A stretch of DNA of 17,170 bases, taken from Sulfurospirillaceae bacterium (lineage in GTDB: Bacteria; Campylobacterota; Campylobacteria; Campylobacterales; Sulfurospirillaceae). Below, in pieces: positions 6,594 to 14,458 of the stretch (position 1 is its first letter; each line of letters starts with the position of its first letter). The notes under the pieces were generated by a model. That model saw nothing but the letters and a program-made list of their open reading frames with translations. It searched no databases and was not told the origin of the DNA. Where the stretch lies: NCBI GenBank assembly GCA_028705785.1, contig JAQWCT010000012.1:1-17170 (forward strand). Direction: 5' to 3'. The position numbers and the translations under genes were made by a program.

Positions 6594-9500
6594 GATACAC
6601 GAAGAAAGCCGACCTAGAGATTTTAAAGCATTTCAATTAAAGCTTGCAAGTCCAGAGAAGATTCGTTCATGGAGTTATGGAGAGGTTAAAAAGCCTGAAA
6701 CGATTAACTATCGTACACTAAAACCTGAACGAGATGGTCTTTTTTGTGCCAAAATCTTTGGACCAGTAAGAGATTATGAATGTTTATGTGGTAAATATAA
6801 AAAGATGCGTTATAAAGGCATTAAATGTGAGAAATGTGGTGTTGAAGTCACCAGTACGAAAGTACGCCGTTCTCGCATGGGACACATTGAACTCGTGACT
6901 CCTGTTGCTCACATTTGGTATGTTAATTCATTACCAAGTCGTGTGGGTACACTTTTAGGTGTCAAGATGAAAGATCTTGAGCGCGTACTTTATTATGAAG
7001 CGTATATCGTACAAAATGCTGGAGAAGCTTTTTACGATGCGGATAATAAAAATAAAGTAGCCGTGTTTGATGTTCTCAATGAAGACCAATACCAATCACT
7101 TGAGCAACGATTTTGTGACACAGGTTTTGTGGCTAAAATGGGTGGTGAGGTTATCAGAGATCTTCTTGCTAGTTTAGATTTGGTAGAAATTTTGGGACAA
7201 CTCAAAGAAGACATCAATCAAACCAGTTCAGAAGCAAAGAAAAAAACCATTATTAAACGATTGAAAGTCGTAGAAGCATTTTTAAATAGTGGTAATCGTC
7301 CTGAGTGGATGATGATCACCATGCTTCCTGTTCTTCCGCCAGACCTCAGACCTCTTGTAGCACTTGATGGTGGAAAATTTGCAGTTAGCGATGTCAATGA
7401 TCTTTATCGTCGTGTTATTAACCGAAACTCACGATTGAAAAGATTGATGGAGCTTGATGCGCCAGAGATTATTATTCGTAATGAAAAAAGAATGTTACAA
7501 GAAGCGGTTGATGCACTTTTTGATAATGGAAGACGCGCAAATGCAGTTAAAGGTGCTAACAAAAGACCTTTAAAATCATTGTCTGAAATTATCAAAGGTA
7601 AGCAAGGTCGTTTCCGTCAGAACCTTCTTGGTAAGAGGGTTGACTTTTCAGGTCGTTCTGTTATCGTTGTGGGACCAAACTTGAAAATGGATCAGTGTGG
7701 ACTTCCAAAACAGATGGCATTGGAGCTTTTCAAGCCACATTTATTAGCTCGTCTTGAAGAAAAAGGTTATGCGACCACTGTTAAGCAAGCTAAAAAAATG
7801 ATTGATATGAAAACCAATGAAGTGTGGGAATGTTTGGCGGAAGTGGTTAAAGGGCATCCTATTATGCTTAACCGTGCGCCAACATTGCATAAACTTTCCA
7901 TTCAGGCATTTCACCCTGTTTTGATTGATGGTAAGGCTATTCGTTTGCATCCACTTGTTTGTTCGGCATTTAACGCGGACTTCGACGGTGATCAAATGGC
8001 GGTTCATATTCCATTGTCTCAAGAAGCGATTGCTGAGTGTAAGATTTTGATGTTAAGTTCTATGAATATTTTGCTTCCAGCTTCAGGTAAAGCGGTTACG
8101 GTTCCGACACAAGATATGGTTTTGGGTCTTTACTATTTAACCTTAGAGAAAAAAGATGCAAAAGGTTCAAACAAAATTTTTGCTAATGTGGATGAAGTGC
8201 ATATTGCTATTGATTCTGGGTATTTAGAAATCCATGCAAAGATTAAGACCATTGTTAATGATCGTGTACTTTTTACGACAGCAGGTCGTTTGATTCTCAA
8301 ATCAATTTTACCTGATTTTGTTCCTGAAGAGCTTTGGAATCGTGTGTTAAAGAAGAAAAATATTGGTAGTTTGGTTGATTATGTTTATAAAGAGGGTGGT
8401 ATTGGTATCACTGCAGGATTTTTGGATAATCTTAAAAGTCTTGGTTTTAAATATGCAACGGAAGCGGGTATTTCTGTATCAATTGATGATATTAGAGTGC
8501 CTGAAACCAAAGTTAAAAAGATTAAAGAAGCGAAGAAAAAAGTTCGTGAAATCCAAAAACAGTTTACTTCTGGTTTATTGACAGAACAAGAACGATATAA
8601 CAAAATTATTGATATTTGGACCGATACGAATAATGATGTGGCTTCGGAGATGATGAAGCTAACTGAAAGCGATAGAGGTGGATTTAACCCTATTTATATG
8701 ATGGCAGATTCTGGAGCGCGTGGTTCGGCTGCACAAATTCGTCAGCTTGCAGGTATGAGGGGTTTGATGGCTAAGCCAGATGGTAGTATTATCGAAACAC
8801 CGATTATCTCTAACTTCCGTGAGGGTTTGAATGTTCTTGAATACTTTATTTCAACGCACGGTGCGCGTAAAGGTTTGGCGGATACCGCTCTTAAAACAGC
8901 GAACGCAGGTTACTTGACTCGAAAACTAATCGATGTTGCTCAAAATGTGAAAGTTACCATGGATGATTGTGGCACGCATGAGGGTGTTGAGATTACTGAG
9001 ATTAGTGAAAGCGGTGAGCTTATAGAGGCTCTTTATGAGCGCGCAACGGGAAGAGTCTTGGCGGAAGATGTTATTGACACGATTACCAATGAAGTATTAT
9101 TTACTGAGGGTACATTGATTGATGAGAAGAGTGCAAATGCGCTTAAAGAAGCGAGCATTAAATCTGTGGTTATTCGAACACCGATTACATGTAAAGCTAA
9201 AAAAGGTGTATGTGCTAAGTGTTATGGTACAAACTTGGCGGAGGGCACACTTGTGCGCCCTGGTGAAGCTGTAGGTATCGTCTCTGCACAGTCTATTGGT
9301 GAGCCAGGAACACAGTTGACACTTCGTACATTCCATATCGGTGGTACGGCATCGACTGAATCTCAAGATCGTCAAGTTATCGCTCAAAAAGAAGGTTTTA
9401 TTCGTTATTACAATGTTAAAACTTATACGACTAAAGAGGGTAAAAACATCGTTGCCAATCGTAGAAATGCTGCTGTTTTATTGGTTGAACCAAAGATTAA

Positions 9501-11094
9501 AGCACTCTTTAAAGGTGTGATTGAAATCGATACAGCGCATGAAGAAACAGCTATAACACTGACTGGTGAGAGTGAAACCATTAAGTATACTTTACGAAAA
9601 AGTGACTTTGCAAAACCAAATGAGCTTGCCGGTGTTAGTGGTAAAATAGAAGGTAAGTTCTATAGCCCATATAATAGTGGTGATGTCGTTGAAGCCAATG
9701 AGAGTATCGTTGAAGTGATTAAAGAGGGATGGAATGTTCCTAGTCGTATCCCTTATGCAAGTGAACTTAAAGTTAAAAATGGCGAGCCGATTATCCAAAA
9801 AATTCATGCAGATGCAAAAGGTGTTGTGAAGTATTACAAGCTTAAAGGTGATTATTTACACCGTATCCATGAGATTAAAAAAAGTGATTTGGTTAAAGAA
9901 AAAGGTATTTTTGCTGTTATTGCGGATGAAGATGATAGAGAAGCTATTCGTCACTACATTCCAAGAGATTCTATTTTAGATGTTAATGACAACAGTCCCG
10001 TAGAGGCAAAAACACTGATTGCTTATCCTTCAACGAATGAGCAAATTACGATAGCTGATTGGGATCCGTATTCTACGCCAATTATTGCTGAGGATGCAGG
10101 TACTATTTCGTTTGAAGATATTGAACCAGGTATTAGTGCCACAGAACAATTTGATGATATGACAGGACAAAGTAGACTTGTTATTAATGAATATTTGCCA
10201 AGTGGTATGAAACCAAGTATCGTTATTGTCAATAAAAATGGTGAAATTGTCAAGTATCAATTAGAACCAAAAACGGCAATATTTGTTCAAAATGGCGTTA
10301 CCGTTGGATTGGCAGATTTAATCGGTCGTACACCAAAAGCGATTGCGAAGTCTAAAGATATTACCGGAGGTCTTCCACGAATTAGTGAACTTTTTGAAGC
10401 GCGTCGTCCTAAAAATGCAACGGTTATTGCTGAAATTGATGGAACAATTCGTTTTGGAAAGCCACTTCGTTCTAAAGAGCGCATTATCATTGAAGCCAAT
10501 GATGGAACAAGTGTTGAGTATTTGGTCGATAAAAATACGCAAATCCATGTTCAAGCGGGCGAGTTTGTTCATGCTGGTGAGAGATTAACAGATGGTGTTA
10601 TTTCAAGTCATGATATTTTAAGAATTATGGGTGAAAAAGCATTGCATTATTATCTAATCAGTGAGATTCAACAAGTTTACCGTGGTCAAGGTGTCGCGAT
10701 TAACGATAAACATATTGAAGTTATCGTATCTCAAATGCTAAGACAAGTAAGAATTGTTGATAGCGGAGATACTAAGTTTATTATGGGTGATTTAATCAGT
10801 CGTCGTCGTTTTAGAGAAGAAAACGAAAACATCCTCAAAATGGGTGGAGAACCCGCCATTGCTGAGCCAACACTCTTAGGTGTTACCAGAGCAGCGATTG
10901 GTAGTGATAGTGTTATCTCTGCAGCTTCTTTCCAAGAGACAACCAAAGTCTTGACCGAAGCGAGTATCGCAGGTAAGATGGATTATCTTGAAGATTTGAA
11001 AGAAAATGTTATTTTAGGTCGCATGATTCCTGTAGGAACAGGCCTATACCATAACAAAAAATTCAATTTAGAACTCAATCCAAGTAGAGGTTAA
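6571..11094 (+). CDS. rpoC: DNA-directed RNA polymerase subunit beta'
   Basis: Beta' carries the catalytic magnesium and the clamp. The product is 1507 aa from MKRLEPIEIHEESRPRDF. An in-frame ATG at 6541 exists, but 6571 gives the family N-terminus and has GAGG at 6558-6561 inside the end of rpoB. The N-terminal zinc ribbon has C71, C73, C86 and C89; the metal-binding NADFDGD is at 468-474 with D470, D472 and D474; the second zinc site has C800, C874, C881 and C884. The C-terminal part contains the bridge-helix and trigger-loop region (GEPGTQLTLRTFHIGG) and ends in LELNPSRG. A TTACATGTAA palindrome falls on the codons of the conserved T873-C874-K875. Its TAA stop is part of the stem of the following terminator. 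Confidence 0.98.
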   Translation: MKRLEPIEIHEESRPRDFKAFQLKLASPEKIRSWSYGEVKKPETINYRTLKPERDGLFCAKIFGPVRDYECLCGKYKKMRYKGIKCEKCGVEVTSTKVRRSRMGHIELVTPVAHIWYVNSLPSRVGTLLGVKMKDLERVLYYEAYIVQNAGEAFYDADNKNKVAVFDVLNEDQYQSLEQRFCDTGFVAKMGGEVIRDLLASLDLVEILGQLKEDINQTSSEAKKKTIIKRLKVVEAFLNSGNRPEWMMITMLPVLPPDLRPLVALDGGKFAVSDVNDLYRRVINRNSRLKRLMELDAPEIIIRNEKRMLQEAVDALFDNGRRANAVKGANKRPLKSLSEIIKGKQGRFRQNLLGKRVDFSGRSVIVVGPNLKMDQCGLPKQMALELFKPHLLARLEEKGYATTVKQAKKMIDMKTNEVWECLAEVVKGHPIMLNRAPTLHKLSIQAFHPVLIDGKAIRLHPLVCSAFNADFDGDQMAVHIPLSQEAIAECKILMLSSMNILLPASGKAVTVPTQDMVLGLYYLTLEKKDAKGSNKIFANVDEVHIAIDSGYLEIHAKIKTIVNDRVLFTTAGRLILKSILPDFVPEELWNRVLKKKNIGSLVDYVYKEGGIGITAGFLDNLKSLGFKYATEAGISVSIDDIRVPETKVKKIKEAKKKVREIQKQFTSGLLTEQERYNKIIDIWTDTNNDVASEMMKLTESDRGGFNPIYMMADSGARGSAAQIRQLAGMRGLMAKPDGSIIETPIISNFREGLNVLEYFISTHGARKGLADTALKTANAGYLTRKLIDVAQNVKVTMDDCGTHEGVEITEISESGELIEALYERATGRVLAEDVIDTITNEVLFTEGTLIDEKSANALKEASIKSVVIRTPITCKAKKGVCAKCYGTNLAEGTLVRPGEAVGIVSAQSIGEPGTQLTLRTFHIGGTASTESQDRQVIAQKEGFIRYYNVKTYTTKEGKNIVANRRNAAVLLVEPKIKALFKGVIEIDTAHEETAITLTGESETIKYTLRKSDFAKPNELAGVSGKIEGKFYSPYNSGDVVEANESIVEVIKEGWNVPSRIPYASELKVKNGEPIIQKIHADAKGVVKYYKLKGDYLHRIHEIKKSDLVKEKGIFAVIADEDDREAIRHYIPRDSILDVNDNSPVEAKTLIAYPSTNEQITIADWDPYSTPIIAEDAGTISFEDIEPGISATEQFDDMTGQSRLVINEYLPSGMKPSIVIVNKNGEIVKYQLEPKTAIFVQNGVTVGLADLIGRTPKAIAKSKDITGGLPRISELFEARRPKNATVIAEIDGTIRFGKPLRSKERIIIEANDGTSVEYLVDKNTQIHVQAGEFVHAGERLTDGVISSHDILRIMGEKALHYYLISEIQQVYRGQGVAINDKHIEVIVSQMLRQVRIVDSGDTKFIMGDLISRRRFREENENILKMGGEPAIAEPTLLGVTRAAIGSDSVISAASFQETTKVLTEASIAGKMDYLEDLKENVILGRMIPVGTGLYHNKKFNLELNPSRG

Positions 11095-11124
11095 GTTAAG
11101 GTCTCCTTAACTTAACCTTTTTTT
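11089..11124 (+). terminator. intrinsic terminator overlapping the rpoC stop
   Basis: GGTTAAGTTAAGG (11089-11101) pairs perfectly over 13 bases with CCTTAACTTAACC (11105-11117) around TCT, followed by seven T. The rpoC stop codon TAA (11092-11094) is inside the left arm. A ribosome ending rpoC would cover the stem, so termination may depend on how quickly it leaves. It ends the ribosomal protein/polymerase unit. Confidence 0.9.
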
Positions 11125-11138
11125 AAGCTATTTTTAAA

Positions 11139-11144
11139 TAAAAT
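11139..11144 (+). promoter_or_regulatory. candidate -10 box of the rpsL-rpsG-fusA promoter
   Basis: TAAAAT in the context TTTAAG...TTTTTAAATAAAATTAG resembles the extended, T-rich promoter form of this phylum, placed directly after the rpoC terminator and 35 bases before the rpsL start. The spacing leaves a leader of roughly 25 bases. No clear -35 box. Confidence 0.5.
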
Positions 11145-11178
11145 TAGCCCCTATTTTTTAAATATTAAAGGAAATACT

Positions 11179-11556
11179 GTGCCAACCATCAACCAACTGG
11201 TTCGAAATGAGCGTAAAAAGGTGATTAAAAAATCAAAATCACCAGCACTTGATAAGTGTCCTCAAAGAAGAGGCGTTTGTACAAGAGTTTATACTACAAC
11301 TCCAAAGAAACCAAACTCTGCTTTGAGAAAAGTTGCCAAAGTCAAATTGACAAGCGGTTTTGAAGTCATTAGCTACATCGGTGGCGAGGGACATAACCTA
11401 CAAGAACACTCCATTGTATTGGTTCGTGGCGGTAGGGTAAAAGATTTACCAGGTGTTAAGTATCATATTGTTCGTGGTGCGCTTGATACATCAGGTGTTG
11501 CAAAAAGAACGGTGTCTAGAAGTAAGTACGGTACAAAAAGACCAAAAGCAAAATAA
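11179..11556 (+). CDS. rpsL: 30S ribosomal protein S12 (GTG start)
   Basis: S12 lies at the decoding centre and controls accuracy; it is the streptomycin-resistance locus. The 125-aa product has the family length and begins MPTINQLVRNERKK, the universal N-terminus, which fixes the GTG at 11179 as start; AAAGGAA (11168-11174) is the Shine-Dalgarno. The conserved TTPKKPNSALRKV lies at residues 40-52 with lysine at 43, and VRGGRVKDLPGVKYH at 82-96 has lysine at 88 and the usually methylthiolated aspartate at 89. Both lysines are in the wild-type, streptomycin-sensitive form. It is the first gene of the str operon, after its own promoter candidate, 76 bases ahead of rpsG. Confidence 0.98.
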   Translation: MPTINQLVRNERKKVIKKSKSPALDKCPQRRGVCTRVYTTTPKKPNSALRKVAKVKLTSGFEVISYIGGEGHNLQEHSIVLVRGGRVKDLPGVKYHIVRGALDTSGVAKRTVSRSKYGTKRPKAK

Positions 11557-11570
11557 ATTTAAAGCACAGG

Positions 11571-11593
11571 TGATGTCCTAAGATTTGACATCA
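11571..11593 (+). other. weak hairpin in rpsL-rpsG gap
   Basis: TGATGTC (11571-11577) pairs with GACATCA (11587-11593) around a 9-base loop, followed only by TTTG. Too weak for a terminator; possibly a processing or stability element. In E. coli the rpsL-rpsG gap carries the S7 repressor site, but I see no specific match to it. Confidence 0.35.
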
Positions 11594-11632
11594 TTTGAGT
11601 AAAATTTTTAAAAATTTGAAGGAAAAGAAACA

Positions 11633-12103
11633 ATGAGAAGAAGAAAAGCACCCGTAAGAGAAGTTCTACCAGATCCTATCTACAATAACAAAATTATCAC
11701 AAAATTTATCAACGCTCTAATGCTTGATGGTAAAAAAAGTGTTGCGACTAAAGTATTTTATGGCGCATTAGAGTTGGCTGAGAAGCGTAGCGGAACCCTT
11801 AAGGGAATCGAAGTATTTAACAATGCGATTGATAATGTTAAGCCCGTTATGGAAGTTAAAAGTAGAAGAGTCGGTGGAGCAACTTACCAAGTCCCTGTAG
11901 AAGTAAGACCTGCAAGACAACAAGCATTAGCATTAAGATGGTTGGTTTCATATTCAAGAAAAAGAAGTGAGCGAACAATGATCGAGAGATTGGCAAATGA
12001 GCTTTTAGACTCAGCTAATAACCGTGGCGCTACTTTCAAGAAAAAAGAAGATACTTATAAAATGGCAGAAGCAAACAAAGCGTTTGCTCATTATCGCTGG
12101 TAA
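11633..12103 (+). CDS. rpsG: 30S ribosomal protein S7
   Basis: S7 is a primary assembly protein that nucleates the 3' major domain of 16S rRNA (30S head) and touches the E-site tRNA; in E. coli it represses the str operon. The 156-aa product begins MRRRKAPVREVLPDPIYNN and contains the conserved central helices (KSRRVGGATYQVPVEVRP) and ALRWLVSYSRKRSERTM, ending AFAHYRW, all typical and of family length. AAGGA (11619-11623) stands 9 bases before the ATG. It is the second gene of the str unit; a 78-base gap with a palindromic hairpin separates it from fusA. Confidence 0.98.
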   Translation: MRRRKAPVREVLPDPIYNNKIITKFINALMLDGKKSVATKVFYGALELAEKRSGTLKGIEVFNNAIDNVKPVMEVKSRRVGGATYQVPVEVRPARQQALALRWLVSYSRKRSERTMIERLANELLDSANNRGATFKKKEDTYKMAEANKAFAHYRW

Positions 12104-12112
12104 AATGGTGAT

Positions 12113-12138
12113 GGGAATGTTTACATGTAGACATTCCC
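12113..12138 (+). repeat. 26-base palindromic hairpin centred on TACATGTA, rpsG-fusA gap
   Basis: GGGAATGT (12113-12120) pairs with ACATTCCC (12131-12138); between them TTACATGTAG is itself self-complementary apart from one T:G pair. The whole is an almost perfect 26-base palindrome centred on TACATGTA (12122-12129). TTTACATGTAGAC is identical to 1192-1204. A C/T-rich tract without a long T-run follows, so it is an intercistronic hairpin more than a terminator. Confidence 0.7.
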
Positions 12139-12181
12139 TCTCTTTCAACAATTACACCCCCAAGATTACAAGGAAACTATA

Positions 12182-14260
12182 ATGGCAAGAAGTACCCCCA
12201 TAAATATGGTAAGAAACATAGGTATTGCCGCGCACATTGATGCTGGTAAGACCACTACAACTGAAAGAATTCTTTTTTATACCGGAATTTCACACAAAAT
12301 TGGTGAGGTTCATGATGGCGCTGCTACAATGGACTGGATGGAGCAAGAGAAAGAAAGAGGTATTACAATTACTTCTGCTGCAACTACATGTACATGGAAA
12401 GATCATCAAATTAATATTATCGACACTCCAGGTCACGTTGACTTTACGATCGAAGTTGAGCGTTCTATGCGTGTACTTGATGGTGCTGTTGCAGTATTTT
12501 GTGCTGTTGGTGGTGTTCAACCACAATCAGAAACCGTTTGGAGACAAGCAAATCGTTACCAAGTTCCAAGAATGGTTTATGTTAATAAAATGGACCGTAT
12601 TGGTGCAAACTTTTACGAAGTTGAAAGACAAATCAAAGATCGTCTTAAATCAAATCCTGTTCCTATTCAGATTCCTATTGGTGCAGAAGATATGTTTAAA
12701 GGTGTTATCGATTTAGTTATTATGAAAGCACTCGTTTGGGATGAAGACGCAGCAATGGGTTCAAATTACCAAGTGGTTGACATTCCTGCTGAGTTATTGG
12801 AAAAAGCAGAAGAATACCGTGAAAAGATGGTTGAAGCCGTTTCTGAAACCAGTGATGAGCTCATGGAAAAATACCTTGCAGGTGAAGTATTAAGCCAAGA
12901 AGAGATCAAAGCGGGTATCAAAGCAGGATGTCTAGCCATGACATTTATTCCAATGATTTGCGGGACATCATTTAAGAACAAGGGAGTTCAACCCCTTCTT
13001 GATGCAGTTGTTGATTATATGCCTGCACCTACTGAAGTTCATGCTATCAAAGGCGAGTACGAAGATGGTACAGAATGTGTTGTTGATTCGACTGATGATG
13101 GCGAATTTGCAGCTCTTGCATTTAAAATTATGACAGATCCATTTGTTGGACAACTTACATTCGTTCGTGTTTATAGAGGAATGTTGGAGAGCGGTAGTTA
13201 TGCTTATAACACCACTAAAGATAAAAAAGAGAGAGTTGGTCGTTTGTTAAAAATGCATGCGAACAAAAGAGAAGAGATAAAAGTATTACACGCTGGTGAA
13301 ATCGGTGCAGTTGTTGGTCTTAAAGACACACTTACTGGAGATACACTTGCTGGTGATAAAGATCATGTAATTTTAGAGAGAATGGTATTCCCTGATCCTG
13401 TTATCTCTGTTGCAGTTGAGCCAAAAACAAAAGCTGACCAAGAGAAAATGGGTATTGCTTTACAAAAACTTGCTCAAGAAGATCCAAGCTTTAGAGTTGA
13501 GACAGATGAAGAGAGTGGTCAAACTATCATCTCTGGTATGGGTGAGCTTCACTTAGAGATTCTTGTTGATCGTATGCTAAGAGAATTTAAAGTAAGCGCA
13601 GAAGTAGGTCAACCACAAGTTGCTTACCGTGAGACTATTCGTGCATCTGTTAACCAAGAGTACAAATACGCAAAACAATCTGGTGGTCGTGGACAATATG
13701 GTCACGTTTACCTTAAAATTGAACCACAAGATGCGGGTAAGGGTTATGAATTTGTTAACGATATCAAGGGTGGTGCAATTCCAAAAGAATTTATCCCAGC
13801 TGTTGATAAAGGTATCAAAGAATCACTACAAGCGGGTGTACTTGCTGGTTATAAAGTGGAAGATGTTAAAGTTACCCTTTATGATGGAAGCTACCATGAT
13901 GTTGACTCCTCAGAGATGGCATTTAAATTGGCTGCTTCTATGGGCTTTAAAGAGGGTTGTCGTAAGGCAAAACCAGTTATTCTTGAGCCAATCATGAAAG
14001 TGGAAGTTGAAACTCCAGAAGACTTTATGGGTGATGTTATCGGCGATCTTAACAGAAGAAGAGGACAAATCAACTCTATGGATGATAGAAGTGGTAACAA
14101 AATTGTTAACGCATTCTGCCCATTGGCTGAGATGTTTGGTTACTCTACAGACCTTAGAAGTCAAACGCAAGGTCGTGCTTCTTATTCTATGGAATTTGAC
14201 CATTATGATGAAGTTCCAAGAAATGTTGCGGAAGAAATTATCAAAAAGAGAAATGGCTAA
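12182..14260 (+). CDS. fusA: translation elongation factor G
   Basis: EF-G is the cytoplasmic GTPase that drives tRNA-mRNA translocation and, with RRF, ribosome recycling; it is the fusidic acid target. The 692-aa product has the usual length. The G domain shows the P-loop AHIDAGKT (17-24), switch region RGITI (59-63), DTPGH (81-85) with catalytic H85, and NKMD (135-138). Domain II, III, IV and V follow; the domain IV stretch SGGRGQYGHVYL and the domain V end (GRASYSMEFDHYDEVP) are typical. AAGGA (12170-12174) precedes the ATG by 7 bases. It closes the str unit; tuf does not follow, in line with relatives where tuf lies upstream of the secE-nusG-rplK group. A TACATGTA at 12385-12392 lies in the coding sequence. 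Confidence 0.98.
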   Translation: MARSTPINMVRNIGIAAHIDAGKTTTTERILFYTGISHKIGEVHDGAATMDWMEQEKERGITITSAATTCTWKDHQINIIDTPGHVDFTIEVERSMRVLDGAVAVFCAVGGVQPQSETVWRQANRYQVPRMVYVNKMDRIGANFYEVERQIKDRLKSNPVPIQIPIGAEDMFKGVIDLVIMKALVWDEDAAMGSNYQVVDIPAELLEKAEEYREKMVEAVSETSDELMEKYLAGEVLSQEEIKAGIKAGCLAMTFIPMICGTSFKNKGVQPLLDAVVDYMPAPTEVHAIKGEYEDGTECVVDSTDDGEFAALAFKIMTDPFVGQLTFVRVYRGMLESGSYAYNTTKDKKERVGRLLKMHANKREEIKVLHAGEIGAVVGLKDTLTGDTLAGDKDHVILERMVFPDPVISVAVEPKTKADQEKMGIALQKLAQEDPSFRVETDEESGQTIISGMGELHLEILVDRMLREFKVSAEVGQPQVAYRETIRASVNQEYKYAKQSGGRGQYGHVYLKIEPQDAGKGYEFVNDIKGGAIPKEFIPAVDKGIKESLQAGVLAGYKVEDVKVTLYDGSYHDVDSSEMAFKLAASMGFKEGCRKAKPVILEPIMKVEVETPEDFMGDVIGDLNRRRGQINSMDDRSGNKIVNAFCPLAEMFGYSTDLRSQTQGRASYSMEFDHYDEVPRNVAEEIIKKRNG

Positions 14261-14275
14261 TACTCCAAAATCTGA

Positions 14276-14312
14276 AAGCCGAATGTGTGAAAACGCATTC
14301 GGCTTTTTTTTT
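14276..14312 (+). terminator. intrinsic terminator of the str unit
   Basis: AAGCCGAATGTG (14276-14287) pairs over 12 positions (one G:T) with CGCATTCGGCTT (14294-14305) around TGAAAA, running into a T-run to 14312. It starts 15 bases after the fusA stop and is the strongest terminator in the window by GC content of the stem. Confidence 0.93.
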
Positions 14313-14324
14313 ACTTCAAAATTT

Positions 14325-14401
14325 GTCCCCATAGCTCAGCCGGATAGAGCACAGAATTCCTAATTCTGAGGCCGTGCGTTCGAATCGCGCTGGGGACACC
14401 A
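14325..14401 (+). tRNA. tRNA-Arg, anticodon CCT, CCA encoded
   Basis: The 77 bases fold as a complete cloverleaf. The acceptor stem is GTCCCCA/TGGGGAC (14325-14331 and 14391-14397); the D stem GCTC/GAGC; the anticodon stem CAGAA/TTCTG with loop TTCCTAA, so anticodon CCT, reading AGG arginine codons. The T stem is GTGCG/CGCGC with loop TTCGAAT; the discriminator is A and CCA is encoded (14399-14401). All parts have canonical lengths. It starts 12 bases after the T-run of the fusA terminator, too close for a separate full promoter, so it is probably made by read-through or from a promoter overlapping that terminator. Confidence 0.95.
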
Positions 14402-14422
14402 CCTATTTATTCACATGATTTT

Positions 14423-14428
14423 TATAAG
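14423..14428 (+). promoter_or_regulatory. possible -10 box upstream of the EamA transporter
   Basis: TATAAG lies in the 57-base gap between the tRNA and the transporter gene, 30 bases before the start codon, after an AT-rich stretch. There is no clear -35 box. Transcription through the tRNA is the alternative. Confidence 0.3.
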
Positions 14429-14458
14429 AAACAAGCGAAATGGCATAAGGAAATAAGA

